Origin: Branchipolynoe longqiensis
Taxonomy: Eukaryota; Annelida; Polychaeta; Phyllodocida; Polynoidae
DNA: 64,000 nt
Assembly: GCA_030323885.1 (NCBI GenBank)
Contig: CM059198.1
Location: 12,252,462 to 12,316,461 of the forward strand
Direction of reading: 5' to 3'
Part shown: piece after piece, positions 34,250 to 45,359 of the stretch
How the letters are laid out: each line of letters starts with the position of its first letter
Numbering within the stretch: position 1 is the first letter of the stretch
Notes under the pieces: generated by a model
The model's database searches: none
Told to the model about the DNA's origin: nothing
Seen by the model: the letters and a program-made list of their open reading frames with translations, nothing else
Made by a program: the position numbers and the translations under genes

Positions 34250-35182
34250 CCTAAGGCAAGCCTAATGTGTTAATTTCCATAAAGATTTCCGAGTGAATTT
34301 CCTGGGCCTGGCACGGCCCGCCGCCACCTCTTGTCCCGTCTGCAGGTCGACCGCCTCCGTCGGTGTAATTCCCGGGCTAAGGGCTGACAGCTAGAGTACC
34401 ATAGAAATACGGTTTGTCCCTCCCCCGCATTTACATAAGAAAGAAGTTACTTATTGTTTCAACTAACTGGCTCTCCTCCCCGCCATTTGGTGTGTGTTAA
34501 TATGCTTTAGTTAATCCAGATCTAGGCCGACACCCTATGTTGTGCCGCTGCTGTCACTTATAAACAGCCTACGTTAATGTTATACTCAGTTAAATATAAT
34601 TACGTTAATTCAGGTTTTTATTAAGAAGATGACTATTATATCCCCGCAGAAGGGTTGATCGGTTGCTTAAGGCCTACCAGGCAGAAGGCCCTTCATTACA
34701 TATAGAATAATCGAATATCAATATCAAGTTGACCATAGCGGTTAATATACATAAAGACTGGAGAATAGTAAAGAATGCAAGGAATGTTCCAATCACTTTT
34801 AAGAGCTCATGGCTTTATTCCTGACATTACTGGTACAATCCAATTCGCTAATAATAAATACGCATAAGTTCAGCCCTTCCCACCATGATTAACTTAAAAA
34901 CAATTCAGAATTCCGACAATAAAGGCCTAAATCTCATCTAAAACATCAGAGCGTGCAGAAACACGCCTGATGGGTCTGAGCCCGAGCGCTCGACCCTCCA
35001 CCATTGCTAGGAAAGTCGCAATCTGCTTCTCCTAGCAACATGTTACGGCCGTGAACCCAGCCCCCAGATTTGATGGCCGATGCGGGCTTGTCCCGGCAAG
35101 CAGCCCGCATTTCAGAATGCGGGTCATTCGGCCCAAGCCCGCAACGGTCATAGCTCGAGTGTATTCTCGCCCACTTCATCGG
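34250..35182. mobile_element. Unidentified 933-bp insertion in gypsy element 3 gag
   Basis: The gag coding sequence stops after LATLM on one side and resumes with MGEIAELL on the other. CATG occurs at both junctions (34246-34249 and 35183-35186). The insert has no open frame I recognise and no obvious long inverted ends. It is richer in GC near its right side, where a short palindrome CCCGCATTTCAGAATGCGGG lies near 35104. Class unknown. Confidence 0.7.
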
Positions 35183-35740
35183 CATGAGTGTGGCTAAAGT
35201 ATGCTCGCTTAGCCTACATATGTCAATGCATTTTTCAAGAGACAAATTTTTAGTTTGCAGTAATTTGTCATGCAGTACATTACTCTTCACAACACATACC
35301 AGCCGGTCACACAGTAATGAACTTTCCAACTCACCGTACTCACATTGGGCCACTCGCGTCCTCAACTCTCTGGTATATGTCTCATGTTCTGCGAATTCTG
35401 GTTGTACAAGTGACACTTGTACCATATCACAGTAATGTTATCCTTTCCCTCACAATATTTTCTGAAAGCATTAACCAACGGTCCTATTCGGTCCCTCTCT
35501 GACGGGTCAATTTCCATAGTGCGGTGAACTTTTTGCGCCTCGGTGCCACTACGTGAAGAAAAATAGCACATTGTATTTTCTCCGTTTTGTTCGCGGTACC
35601 TGTTGCGACCACATAGATTTCATATGATTGTATCCATGTTCGCCAATTTGTACCAATGTCATCCTCTAAGTTCAATGGCACCGGCGCTTTTAAGCCTGTG
35701 AGTGGCATTTCTTCTCGGTTCGTCTCCTCGTCTGACACCA
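35183..35740 (-). pseudogene. gag: Gypsy element 3 gag N-terminal part
   Basis: Frames 35484-35742, 35362-35571 and 35183-35425 together match element 2 gag (GTNWRTWIQSYEIYVVAT; QCAIFLHVV; SSLLCDRLVCVVK; LLQTKNLSLEKCIDICRLSEHT). Two frameshifts separate them. The first in-frame ATG straddles the LTR/primer-site boundary. The next (MPLTGLK) is conserved in element 2 and is the more likely start. Confidence 0.82.
35731..35740 (-). other. Primer-binding site, element 3
   Basis: TGGTGTCAGA on the minus strand immediately after the 5' LTR, complementary to the tRNA-Leu 3' end and identical to the site in element 2. Confidence 0.78.
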
Positions 35741-35879
35741 TGTAAAGAATGACCAAACCCGTTGAATTGGGTAGTAGAACTGCCTTTATTATCTGGCCTC
35801 ACTGCCCAGCTGACCTCTCGTGACCTCTCGTGACCTGAGACCCCATGCCTCTATATGCATGACACCTGTATACGTAACA
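35741..35879 (-). repeat. 5' LTR of gypsy element 3 (139 bp)
   Basis: TGTAAAGAATGACC ... TATACGTAACA on the plus strand, with TG...CA ends. It contains a tandem CTCTCGTGAC pair. The other copy is at 27762-29786 and is interrupted by a LINE. Confidence 0.85.
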
Positions 35880-35925
35880 ACTGGGAGATCAAGCTGCCGA
35901 CACCATGACCCATTTTGTCCTCCAC
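35880..35925 (-). mobile_element. SINE-like repeat, right half
   Basis: ACTGGGAGATCAAGCTGCCG and ACACCATGACCC continue the repeat broken at 27761. It fades out near 35925. Confidence 0.7.
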
Positions 35926-35929
35926 GTAC

Positions 35930-36207
35930 ACATCGTGTCCATATGCATACATATACGTATATGTACATATATATGGATAATGACAAGCCCCTTATCGCGT
36001 GTAATAAGGTCTGTAGTGTATTGCCTCTCCTCCCCCCCCCCACCCCCCTGAGGTGGGGAAATTTCCCAGCACGCTCCACTTCCCCCCCCCCTGCGCGGGG
36101 GCTGCACATTCCCATTTGCTCGGAAGCGATATATACATATGTATATACATAACATTCCAAATGCATATACATATACATATAAATATATATGTATATACAT
36201 ATAGACA
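35930..36207. repeat. TA/CA-rich microsatellite region with C-run
   Basis: ATACATATACGTATATGTAC-type dinucleotide-rich DNA surrounds a short G/C-rich part with a C-run at 36031 and CCCCCCCCCC at 36082. No gene; the frames across it are repeat artefacts. Confidence 0.75.
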
Positions 36208-37377
36208 TATCATCATCATCATGCTGTCGGTCGCGATGTGACAAAGACTGCTTTCATTACTTGACTGCCGCTCTCCATTTAGCTCTCTGCTGTGAGAGTT
36301 GTGTCCATGAGTCGGTCTTAATCTCTCTCAGCTTCAGGTTTCTCTTGATGGTATCTTTGAACCGGAGACGGGGACGCCCTCTCTTTCTGTAGCCAGAAGA
36401 CAGTTGAGAATAGAGGATCTGCTTTGGTAGCCTGTCTGATGACATCCTCATGAGGTGTCCAGTCCACCGGAGATTCTTTTTGATCAGAAGATCTTCCATA
36501 GAGGGCAGCCCCATCCGTTCGAGTATTTCCTTATTCGTCACTTTGTCCTTCCAGGTTAGCCTCATGATTGAACGCAGATGTCGCATCATGAAGGCATGCA
36601 GCTTTTTCACCTGCTGTCTGTACACTGTCCAGGCCTCGGCTCCGTATAGTAGGGTGGATAGCACGATTGCGCGGTAGATCTTACCTTTGACCCGAATGGA
36701 CACATGGTGGTTGTTCCAGAGTCTCTGGCGTAGTCGGCCGAAAGATGCGCTAGCCTTGGCCATCCTGCTCTGTATCTCAGCATCAATGCGTCCATCACTT
36801 GATATAGTGCTTCCGAGATAGGTGAATAGCGGAACAGAGTTCAGCTTGTTTCCATCAACCATGATCTCCTCCTCTCGGGTTCTTGTAGAGTTGGGTTGGT
36901 ACAGCACCTCCGTCTTCTTGATGTTAATTTTCAGGCCAAACTTCTTTGATGCATCGGAGAAAGCGTCCACTATTTTCTGGGTCTCTTCAGCAGAGTGGGC
37001 AACCAGTGCACTGTCATCTGCGAATAGTAGCTCTCTCACCAGTATCTGAGTAGTCTTGGTCTTCGCTCTGAAGTGTGCGACATTGAATAGGTCAGTGCTC
37101 TGTCTGGACTGTATATAGATGCCATCCCCCATGTCTCGGAAAGCCTCGTCTAGCATTGCTGATAGGAAGATGGAGAAGAGCGTGGGGGCCAGTACACAAC
37201 CTTGCTTGACCCCATTGGTAACCCCGAACGATTCCGAGACTTCCCCTCCAGCACTAACGTTCGCCATCATTCCTGTATGTAGAGCCTCGATCATAGTTGT
37301 GAACTTCTCTGCTTCTATACTCCACCATTTATCGACCATGCCTAACGCTGTACTAGATCTGATTCAGTTAAGCTAGG
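36208..37377 (-). mobile_element. RTE-type LINE, 5'-truncated
   Basis: The minus-strand ORF2 3' part runs to 36257, and the element ends with a short ATG repeat near 36208-36220, as RTE-type elements often do. The 5' boundary at about 37340-37377 falls inside RT, before the GVKQG motif. Confidence 0.85.
36257..37339 (-). CDS. RTE-type LINE reverse transcriptase, C-terminal part
   Basis: A 360-residue uninterrupted frame. RT motifs: FTTMIEALHTGM, GVKQGCVLAPTLFSIFLSAML (43-63) and the active site LLFADDSALVAHS (Asp at about 108 and 109). LKINIKKTEV and FTYLGSTISSDG follow. Then comes the cysteine-poor C-terminal domain common to RTE-type elements (RHLRSIMRLTWKDKVTN, LRWTGHLMRMSSDRLP, KRGRPRLRFKDTIKRNLK). 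The endonuclease and RT fingers are missing. The enzyme would nick target DNA and copy element RNA there. The ATG at 37339 is nominal because the element is truncated. The intact frame suggests a young insertion. Confidence 0.93.
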   Translation of the reverse strand: MVDKWWSIEAEKFTTMIEALHTGMMANVSAGGEVSESFGVTNGVKQGCVLAPTLFSIFLSAMLDEAFRDMGDGIYIQSRQSTDLFNVAHFRAKTKTTQILVRELLFADDSALVAHSAEETQKIVDAFSDASKKFGLKINIKKTEVLYQPNSTRTREEEIMVDGNKLNSVPLFTYLGSTISSDGRIDAEIQSRMAKASASFGRLRQRLWNNHHVSIRVKGKIYRAIVLSTLLYGAEAWTVYRQQVKKLHAFMMRHLRSIMRLTWKDKVTNKEILERMGLPSMEDLLIKKNLRWTGHLMRMSSDRLPKQILYSQLSSGYRKRGRPRLRFKDTIKRNLKLREIKTDSWTQLSQQRAKWRAAVK

Positions 37378-38644
37378 GCAAACGTGACATCATTAAAGCC
37401 TGGCTTTGAAATAGTTATTTATTATATAGTATAGATGAGCAGAAATTCCATTTAATTATTTATTATTTGGTTTCGATCTGCTTTGAACCATGTACTGCGG
37501 GGTGAGATCAATTCACCCCGGGTCTCACGACTGTTTCCTGTATTACAGAGCATCTCGGAGGCGCCGTCTCAGCCTCACTTGCCTCCTGATTTTGTATTTA
37601 GATTTACATGTTTATTGTTGTAGCAGTGAGGGTATTTATTCTCGCCAAAACGTGGTATAAAATTGCCAACCCATTACTCCTTGTCTCGTTATTTGTAGCC
37701 CCTTTTCAATGCAGTCATAAATGTACATGAATAAATACAGTTCGGGCGCAAAACCGCGTAAACACCAATCCAAAAATGCAATTAAAATATAAGATGTTTT
37801 ACCTGAAACTAATTTTAATTCTCACTAATTCCACTTTTCTTGTGATGATATGATTATTGAGCGAATGTTCAAAAATACACTTTTTGAGGGTTTGAATCCA
37901 ATGTTCATGTCCATGTTTGGATTGGCGTTTACGTGGTTTTGCGCCTGAACTCTTCATTTGCATACATAATTATACACGTCCACATATATACAGAAACGTA
38001 TGGTAAAGCTCAAATATGTAATGTTCAGCTTTGAAATGCACATTCAAGAAATTATCTGACAGGTTTTTCCTCAAAATTTATCTAATGATAAAATTGCACA
38101 GCCCGACGAAACCATTTGCAAACAAAAACACTGACGTTGATTCGATCTTAGATATCCAACTTCGATCGTGGGGCAGTTGGTAAGCATTATTTGCTGCATA
38201 GAATGGGACACTAAGCCAATTTAATAGGACATGTTGCTGCTGAAGCCCATGGTCTCAGAATGTTGGCCTGCTTCCCAAAATTAATTTATGATGTTTTCAC
38301 ATCAAATATCTCCAAAATTAGCCACCGAAAATACCATTAACTTCAACCTAAACTAGTGTAGATTATACTGAGCAACTTAATATATTTATCCTTAAGAAAT
38401 AACAGAAACTCAATACCACTGGATCAGATAACTTTAACATCATAAAATTAATGTTACTCCATGCTAAAGAAATGTAGATCACAATGATCAAAGTAATATA
38501 TTTATCTAAAGATTATAGCAGAAACTCAAAGCCATCGGACTCAGCAACTTTAATATATAGACCACATATAAATTGTTAATTCCTGACCGTGTACATTAGA
38601 TTTAGAGTCAGACGTGAAATGACGAATTCATGATCTATTTAAGA
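37378..38644. other. Gene-free DNA with diverged repeats
   Basis: No coding signal. 37730-37950 contains two inverted or duplicated-looking phrases (CAATCCAAAAATGCAATT versus CCATGTTTGGATTGGCGTTTAC) enclosing about 200 bp, a possible small fold-back. 38200-38590 resembles TTAA-MITE interiors. Confidence 0.4.
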
Positions 38645-39010
38645 ACAGCTTGTTTGTGGGGTTTTACGTCCTGCTGTCATTTCATTTCATATCAGGATGG
38701 GTACCGATTTGCTTGTCTGTTTGTTTGTATGTTTGGGTTTTTTCGCTTTGGCAACTTCTAAGGTCATATCAGGATGGGTACCAACATGTGCACACTCATG
38801 CCGACTTCATAGTGCTGCCACACTGGGAGACCAGACTGCTAGCACTAGGACCTGATCTCCCACTCAGTTACATTAGCCTACTACTGAAGAACTAGTCCTT
38901 GCCCTATCCTAGTAATGCCGACTACCAGGCTAGGTAGCGACAAGTGTACATGTTGTAAGTCTTTGGTTTGAACCCATGATCTCCCAAATGCGAATACAGT
39001 CAACTCTTAC
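38645..39010 (-). mobile_element. SINE-like repeat with tRNA-like end
   Basis: Starts with GTTTGTGGGGTTTTACGTCC and a partly duplicated head. It continues with ATATCAGGATGGGTACC, CACTGGGAGACCAGACTGC and TAGTAATGCCGACTACC. It ends near 38960-39010 with TTTGAACCCATGA and ACTGATTCGG, a decayed tRNA-like segment read on the minus strand. Confidence 0.7.
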
Positions 39011-39813
39011 TGATTCGGGAAATCCCAGTCGGTTTAAAAAATAGCAGTCATATATGAATATACATAATATGTATGACAGTTATTCTATAAATATGCATAT
39101 ATATGTGGAGACATACTGTATTGCTTTGCCATAACGGTTTCTGTCAGCACTAACAGGTCATATTCCATTAACACAGTATGCTGTTATATGCAGTAACGAA
39201 TACTTAATAAGTGCATCAGTATCTAAGTTGGATATGTAGCTTCAAATACAGATGAGTGTCTTGTTTTAGAAAAGTTCATGCTTTTATCGGACTATGCAAC
39301 ATTAATAGTTACACTATTCTCCTTCGGCCATAATTGCGCCATTTCGATTAATGGGAGTGCCCCTAATTTATGCATAATATATCAAAAGAAAAGAATGGGA
39401 AAAAACCACTGTCATGTAGCTTACTCATCTACCAAGCGGGAAGTTGTGTACAACGCATGTACCTGTAGACTGTTGAAGTAGTTCATTACTCGAGTCACGA
39501 CTGCTTACTACCTACGTCATAGGGCTCACGTGGTCACGGTTGCATTAGTTCTACAAATAGCGCACACGTGGAGAGAAGGACACAATAACCCGTGTGAGTG
39601 TAAACTGAAGGGGGAAGGTGACATTCACGAAAGCGCCCATTGCCTACCTGTAGCTGCCGACTGACGGATCGACTACTTCCCACCGACCAACAGGTCAGTA
39701 CTGGCTTGAGTTGATTAGCAATCCGTGCCGGATGGCCGAATTGCTGGCTGGCTTCCTGTCCTGAGTTCAAAATTTGACTGAGTTAAACCAATGATTTACT
39801 AAATTGACACTAA
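39011..39813. other. Gene-free DNA with MITE end and tRNA-like fragment
   Basis: A TTAA-MITE right end (ATCGGACTATGCAAC then TTAA at 39302) is present. A tRNA-like fragment on the plus strand lies near 39727-39775 (GGATGGCCGAATTGCTGG ... GAGTTCAAAA). No gene. Confidence 0.5.
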
Positions 39814-40375
39814 AGCCCCGTTCACACAGCACAACTTTAGGCCGAACTAGATACGGCGAACTAGATGAGGCGAACTAGTGTCGTGTCCACACATGGAGCT
39901 GTCTAAGGCGGAAATCGATGTCTGCGCATGAGCAAGTACCCCCATCTGTATCTGGCGAGCACTGCTATTTGTTTAGTTTTCACTAGTCGATTCGACGCCG
40001 ATGTAGCTGCTACGTTAATATCGCTGGGAATTTAGGGTTAATTTAATTAAATTTCATTATTTGAGGATGTAATTCTGTTAAATATGATCGCATTCAATAG
40101 ATTTCGGCCTAATCAGGCCCTAACACTGCTGGGCACTAGCAATAGTTACACCTGAGCCTGTATCTGGCAAGCACTGCTATTTTACACTATCACTGCCCAG
40201 GAACCAGCTACATCGCTTCATCTATACTACCTCACTAGGTGGTTTACTTGCAGTGAACTAGATGAAGCGATTCACACATACATCGCTTTAGCGTAGCGTC
40301 CACACGGCAAATGTGAGTCGAACTATACAAGTCGATTTAAATTAATCGTTTTAACTCGCCAGTGTGAACGGGGCT
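39814..40375. mobile_element. Harbinger-like MITE, 562 bp
   Basis: Ends AGCCCCGTTCACAC and GTGTGAACGGGGCT form inverted repeats, flanked by TAA at 39811-39813 and 40376-40378. The interior has symmetric words (GAACTAGATGAGGCGAACTA, AACTAGATGAAGCGATTC). A GATCGCATTCAATAGATTTC block is shared with 60340 and 63060. Confidence 0.88.
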
Positions 40376-40679
40376 TAACTCTTGCCGCTACCTAGATAAA
40401 AGATTCACCCGGTAGTTTTGGTACACGGGTGAACAACAACGTAGTGTAAATACGGGCGAAAATAGCTTTAGTATAAAACAGGAAGTAGAATGCCTGCCTC
40501 CAGTATCAAATGGATACTTATATAGGCACAGTGTAAATATAAAAACATATATAAAGAATATATTTTGCTTCTTAAATTAAGACATTATTCACTCAATTAA
40601 TTTCCCCAGCATGTCAAAATTCTTTGCCAGGTTTTCTAATGGGTTGTTTTTCACCCCTGTACTGTCAGTGCGGGGTGAA
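40376..40679. other. Gene-free DNA
   Basis: No feature recognised. A short pair of GGTGAATCTTTTATCTAG and CTAGATAAAAGATTCACC at 40390 and 40673 forms an inverted repeat enclosing about 290 bp, possibly another small fold-back element. Confidence 0.45.
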
Positions 40680-40870
40680 TCTTTTATCTAGCCGCTACCT
40701 AGCCTGACAGCTCGGCATTAATAGGATAGAGTAAGGACTGGTCCGCTTAGTATCGTGATAATGCGACTCGTTGGGAAATCAGGTCATGGTGCCAGCAACC
40801 TACTCTTCCAGCACTATAAAGTTGTCTTGAGTGTGTACTGTTATAAATCGGTATTCATCCTGATATTACC
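40680..40870 (+). mobile_element. SINE-like repeat body
   Basis: Opposite orientation to the copies at 38645 and 48765: TAGGATAGAGTAAGGACTGG, GGGAAATCAGGTCATGG, ATTCATCCTGATATTACC. The tRNA-like head is missing. Confidence 0.65.
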
Positions 40871-42069
40871 TTATATGTTGCTAAGATGGAAAATCTCCAA
40901 CGACCATTAAATCATTAAAGATGCAGAGTCCGATAAGTTTGAGTTTCTACCATATTTTTCTAGATAAATATTGATTATCATTCTATTTTAGATTGAATTA
41001 ACTTTCATTTTAAATCGTTAACATTCGAGATATTGAAGTGCTAACATGCAAAGTTAATTATAGTGCAGTTCTAAATTCTGAGCCAAATAGGGTACAGCAA
41101 GGACAAATAACATTGAAGCTGCATAATCCAATAGAGCCATGACATTTTCAGCACACTTATGTAGACTTGGTCTCATATACCCAACTCAGATGCTAATGTA
41201 TCATTGGAGTTACATAGTCTGATAACATCATCAAATTGTCAGAAACAAAGCGCATGTCTAAATTTTAACCTCCACTCCCAACTTAGATACTGGTGCACTT
41301 ATTAAGTATTTACTGTTGTATAGAAGACAATGTATTAGAACATGTTAGTACTGAAGCCTATAGGATCACAGTTTTGACAAGTAAGCCAAAATATTCTAAG
41401 CCAAAATATTCTAACACATTTTTTGTTGTTTTTTTGTTTGGTAAAATATTTATTCAATCTGAATATGACATTTGTCAGCACAGGAGCACTGGTCTTCCGG
41501 CCATCTTACTATTAGAATTGACAGTCTAAATAATATAAGTTTGATCAGTGCTGTCTTAGTTACAGCACCGATCCTGTAGAATTAAGGGAGTGGCTCCTGC
41601 TGTATAATGTACAACACCAGTCACTGTAGTTCATGCAAAAATGGGGAGCAGCGCCGAGTAGAAAGTGTATACTCAGGGCAACTCAAACAATCGTTGAGGG
41701 TTACATTTTTTCTATTATAAAACAAGGTAAGTTTATAGTTGACAAAACATTGTGTCTGTCTTATATAATGTTAAATGTGTTAAACAGGTCGATAGATGTG
41801 TAGGATTTACACTTCAAATATCTCCTAACTTATCTATTTTAAAGCAAAATTACTTCTCAGTAAAGAAAGATAGACCATAACAACCAACCCAATAATATAG
41901 TATCTAAGAAAATGACGAAACTCAAAACCATCCGACTATACACCTTCAAGCATGTGTTACTTAGCAGGAAATACAAAGGCAATTAAATTCACCCTGCTAT
42001 TGCTGAAGCCGATGGTGGCCACCATTTCACATTGTCATTACCCTCATGACACTATGTAGAGAGACCAGA
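40871..42069. other. Gene-free DNA rich in TTAA-MITE-like sequence
   Basis: TTAA at 40915 is followed by AGATGCAGAGTCCGATAAG, a TTAA-MITE left end. The interior phrases AAATCGTTAACATTCGAGA and AAGTGCTAACATGC match that family. The right end is not clean. No gene. Confidence 0.5.
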
Positions 42070-42135
42070 CGGGGTGGCCGAATGAGTTGAGTATCCGTCC
42101 CCTGTTTTGGGAGATCGGGGGCTCCGAACCCACTG
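42070..42135 (+). mobile_element. tRNA-like head next to the 51-bp array
   Basis: GGGGTGGCCGAATGAGTTGA (A-box-like) and GGGGGCTCCGAACCC (B-box-like) at tRNA spacing. Probably the pol III promoter of a SINE whose 3' part has been replaced by, or grown into, the minisatellite. Confidence 0.6.
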
Positions 42136-42795
42136 ATGCCACTCCCCAACCTTTCCCCACCCTTACCTGACTCATGGTAACCACTGGTGCCACTGCCCAA
42201 CCTTTCCCCACCCTTACCTGACTCATGGTAACCACTGGTGCCACTCCCCAACCTTTCCCCACCCTTACCTGACTCATGGTAACCACTGGTGCCACTCCCC
42301 AACCTTTCCCCACCCATACCTGACTCATGGTAACCACTGGTGCCACTCCCCAACCTTTCCCCACCCTTACCTGACTCATGGTAACCACTGGTGCCACTCC
42401 CCAACCTTTCCCCACCCTTACCTGACTCATGGTAACCACTGGTGCCACTCCCCAACCTTTCCCCACCCATACCTGACTCATGGTAACCACTGGTGCCACT
42501 CCCCAACCTTTCCCCACCCTTACCTGACTCATGGTAACCACTGGTGCCACTCCCCAACCTTTCCCCACCCTTACCTGACTCATGGTAACCACTGGTGCCA
42601 CTCCCCAACCTTTCCCCATCCTTACCTGACTCATGGTAACCACTGGTGCCACTCCCCAACCTTTCCCCATCCTTACCTGACTCATGGTAACCACTGGTGC
42701 CACTCCCCAACCTTTCCCCATCCTTACCTGACTCATGGTAACCACTGGTGCCACTCCCCAACCTTTCCCCATCCTTACCTGGCTCACGGTAACCA
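42136..42795. repeat. 51-bp minisatellite, about 13 copies
   Basis: Unit CCACTGGTGCCACTCCCCAA then CCTTTCCCCACCCTTACCTG and ACTCATGGTAA (51 bp). Because 51 is divisible by three, two minus-strand frames stay open and read as 17-residue repeats. That is a consequence of the period and not good evidence for a protein. Confidence 0.95.
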
Positions 42796-43025
42796 CCTCT
42801 ATAGTATACAGGCACAATCTCAAATCGGCAACCCTGAACCATAGAATGTTATTTAGTCTTTGTTTATCCAACTTAATGTGAATATTCATACATATCTCGG
42901 GAGAAATACTAATATGTTTGATTATGGTGCGCTTAAACCTGTATATGGCTGTATTATTTCGTCTATCAGCCTACCGGGCGCGGTGGCCGAATCGGTAGAG
43001 CACAGAGAAATAGGTAAAGAAAGAT

Positions 43026-44812
43026 GTGATGCCAACTTGGGCTGCTACCAAATCTCTGCTGTTATCTCAGTCTTCTGAGAGCCCAACACGCACAAATGTA
43101 GAGGTGAGTGCTCCATTATTCAACACCTCGCCCACGGACTATGGGACTCTTTACACTGTTCTTCAGTTAACCCAGGGAATCTCTGCCACTGTTGTTGGTC
43201 CACAGAGGAAAACTTTGATAACACTTGACCTTGACCTATACTCACATGCGTTGAAGATTCAACAGTCAGTTGGGAACACCAATTGGATCTTGAGAGCAGG
43301 AGCTCTCCACATTGCATTTGCCACTTTGCATGCTCTTGGTAAAACGGTTGATGGCAGTGGCCTGGATACATGTGAGAATGAAAGTGGTGCATACAAATCA
43401 GCAGCTCTTTGTGGGTTCTTTGGTGGCAAAGCATACAAGCGAGGACTCGAGTACCACATCACTACAAGCCTAGCAATTATGATGATGCGGTTTGATGCCA
43501 TATTATCCACCCTTCCAAAAGGTCCAGTTTGTGTCCAGTGCATAACTCTGAAGGACAAGCTTCATTCACGTAACCGTGATATGATAGAGGTGTACGAAGA
43601 TGTCAGATCATGGTACTCAGGAAATGTGAAACCACAGGAGGAGAAGGACATTGGAGAGTTTGCCGAGTTTCTGTCAGTGTATCTTGACCAGGTGGAAAGC
43701 CTTCTTCAGTTCATCAGCTCTTGCCGCTCAGGTGACTGGCAGAGTTATTTCTTCGCACGTGATCTCCTCAACTAAGCTCAACTGATGCCTGTCCTTCTTG
43801 CACAAATGAATGCACTGGAAGAGGACGAGCCTGAAACATGGAATGCATTGATGTCCGGTAACTTCGTCATTGCAAAATCAGAGATACCCTTCACACATCT
43901 CGGCACGGATGAGGCCCTCGAGCAGGAAATAAAGAAACTAAAGGGACATGGTGGTATGGAAGGACTCAGTAGAGATGAAACTGCTCTTGATCAAATCGTG
44001 ACGACAACACCTCACCTTGCTCATCTCATTGACGAGTATCTTGAGAGCTTCCCAAAAGCTTCCAGATCTTCCGAACATACAGAACATTACCAGCTCTCTG
44101 GACAGATTGCATTGAGATCAAGAGAAAATGCAATGAAGATTCGTCACTCAATTGAGTTAATGCATACCTGAAGCTTGATGAAGATGACCCTGCCATTGAC
44201 TAATTCAAGGCATTAGGATGTATTTCCATTCCTGGTGAAATGAATGATGGCAAGCTTCCCACACAGGTGATGGCATTGGAGACTTTCATGTGTCGCATCT
44301 ACAGTTCAAAAGGTCCAACAACCCTACCATCACTCAGGTGGCAGTTGTTCCGGTCAAAGAACTTGGAAGGCGAGATGCTTCCACCAACTTGTGCTGCATT
44401 GCTTCCACATATCATCCGTGCAAACTACATCACAATGCGGGACAAATCATACCCAGATAATTGTCCGGCCCTTCCTCCAATTGAAGAAAATGGATGGAAA
44501 TTGGAGAAAGAGGTGTATGTTCCAGTGAGATGTCTTGCTTTGCCTGCCCCACGGGCTATAGTTGAACTCGTCAAATGTGGCTGCAAAGCAGGGTGCAAGG
44601 GAATTAGATGTAGCTGCTTGAAGAATGGCCTGGCCTGCCCTAGACTCTACTCTGTAAATGCTCTGGCGGTGACTGTGCAAATACTATTCGGGAGGATACT
44701 CCTGATATGGACATCGATGAATAGCGTACTGATTCTTCAGAATTTCTATGTCGGATTTGACAGTTTTGCCAGCAAATACTTCAATAACTCTCCCCGAGGA
44801 ACACTGCAATGA
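43026..44812 (+). pseudogene. CXC-motif (tesmin/TSO1-like) multicopy gene, broken
   Basis: Three consecutive coding blocks. 43026-43775 (249 residues) is followed after one in-frame TAA by 43785-44171 in the same frame. The reading then shifts by one frame near 44160, and the last block at 44240-44812 carries a CXC cluster. In that block Cys 113, 115, 119, 124, 126 and 133 (VKCGCKAGCKGIRCSC) match half of a tesmin/TSO1-type CRC domain, a zinc-binding DNA-contact motif. Another stop lies near 44203. From memory, similar uncharacterised CXC-containing proteins occur in many copies in invertebrate genomes, which hints at a transposon origin, but I cannot check this. The N-terminal blocks have no domain I can name. 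The 5' end appears missing: the frame begins abruptly after a tRNA-like word (GGTGGCCGAATCGGTAGAGC, 42979). Confidence 0.7.
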
Positions 44813-45359
44813 ATCAGCTCAGAGTTCTTCACAAAAGTCTCACAAATTGAGAAAATCTGATCATCCATGGTGAGGATATGGAGCGAGACCCTATATATTG
44901 ACCGGAAGTGAAAGAAGGAAACTCCGGTTGCTTTGTAAGTGCTACAAATCAACTCAGCTTACCTGAAAACCTACAAATGGACACTTCAAGTATGAAAATC
45001 GGTCAATAACTTCCGGAGATAGGTGAATGGCCAGTTGTGGGGGGGTCTCAAAATGGAAATGACCCCCCACGAAGGGGGAAGGGGTCTGAAAATTTGGACC
45101 CCATCATTTTCTGTTAGCCTGAACCCTATTGAAGCCAGAACTGCAAAAAAATCAATTTTAGCACAAAAATCCTATGGGAGCTGGTTTCCTTACATTACAT
45201 ACCGCACTATATTTATAATGAAGCAGGTGCGATGGTAAATCACTGGGGTAAAGTCCTCCATCGATTTCCACACACCGCCATAAACAACAACCGAAACTAT
45301 ATAAAAACTTACTAAAATAGATTCCGGATACAGCACTCATTCACCCTGACCTGCAGTAA
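44813..45359. other. Gene-free DNA
   Basis: Nothing recognised between the CXC pseudogene and the next MITE. Confidence 0.45.

Larger units (their letters stand above)
27762..35879 (-). mobile_element. Ty3/gypsy element 3, nearly complete, with four insertions
   Basis: Bounded by two copies of a short LTR with TG...CA ends (35741-35879 and 27762-27822 plus 29729-29786). It has a tRNA-Leu-type primer site (35731-35740), gag, zinc knuckle, protease, RT, RNase H, integrase and a polypurine tract (29787-29797). Four insertions lie inside: 34250-35182, 32351-32658, 30325-30602 and 27823-29717. Subtracting them and their duplicated target bases leaves about 4.66 kb, a normal Ty3/gypsy length. Several frameshifts show it is dead. 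No clear target duplication flanks the LTRs. Confidence 0.92.

Noticed and set aside
42027..42889. Two minus-strand frames of about 270-280 codons with a 17-residue repeat
   Set aside because: They cover the 51-bp minisatellite in two phases at once. No splice sites, domain or unique flanking sequence support a protein.
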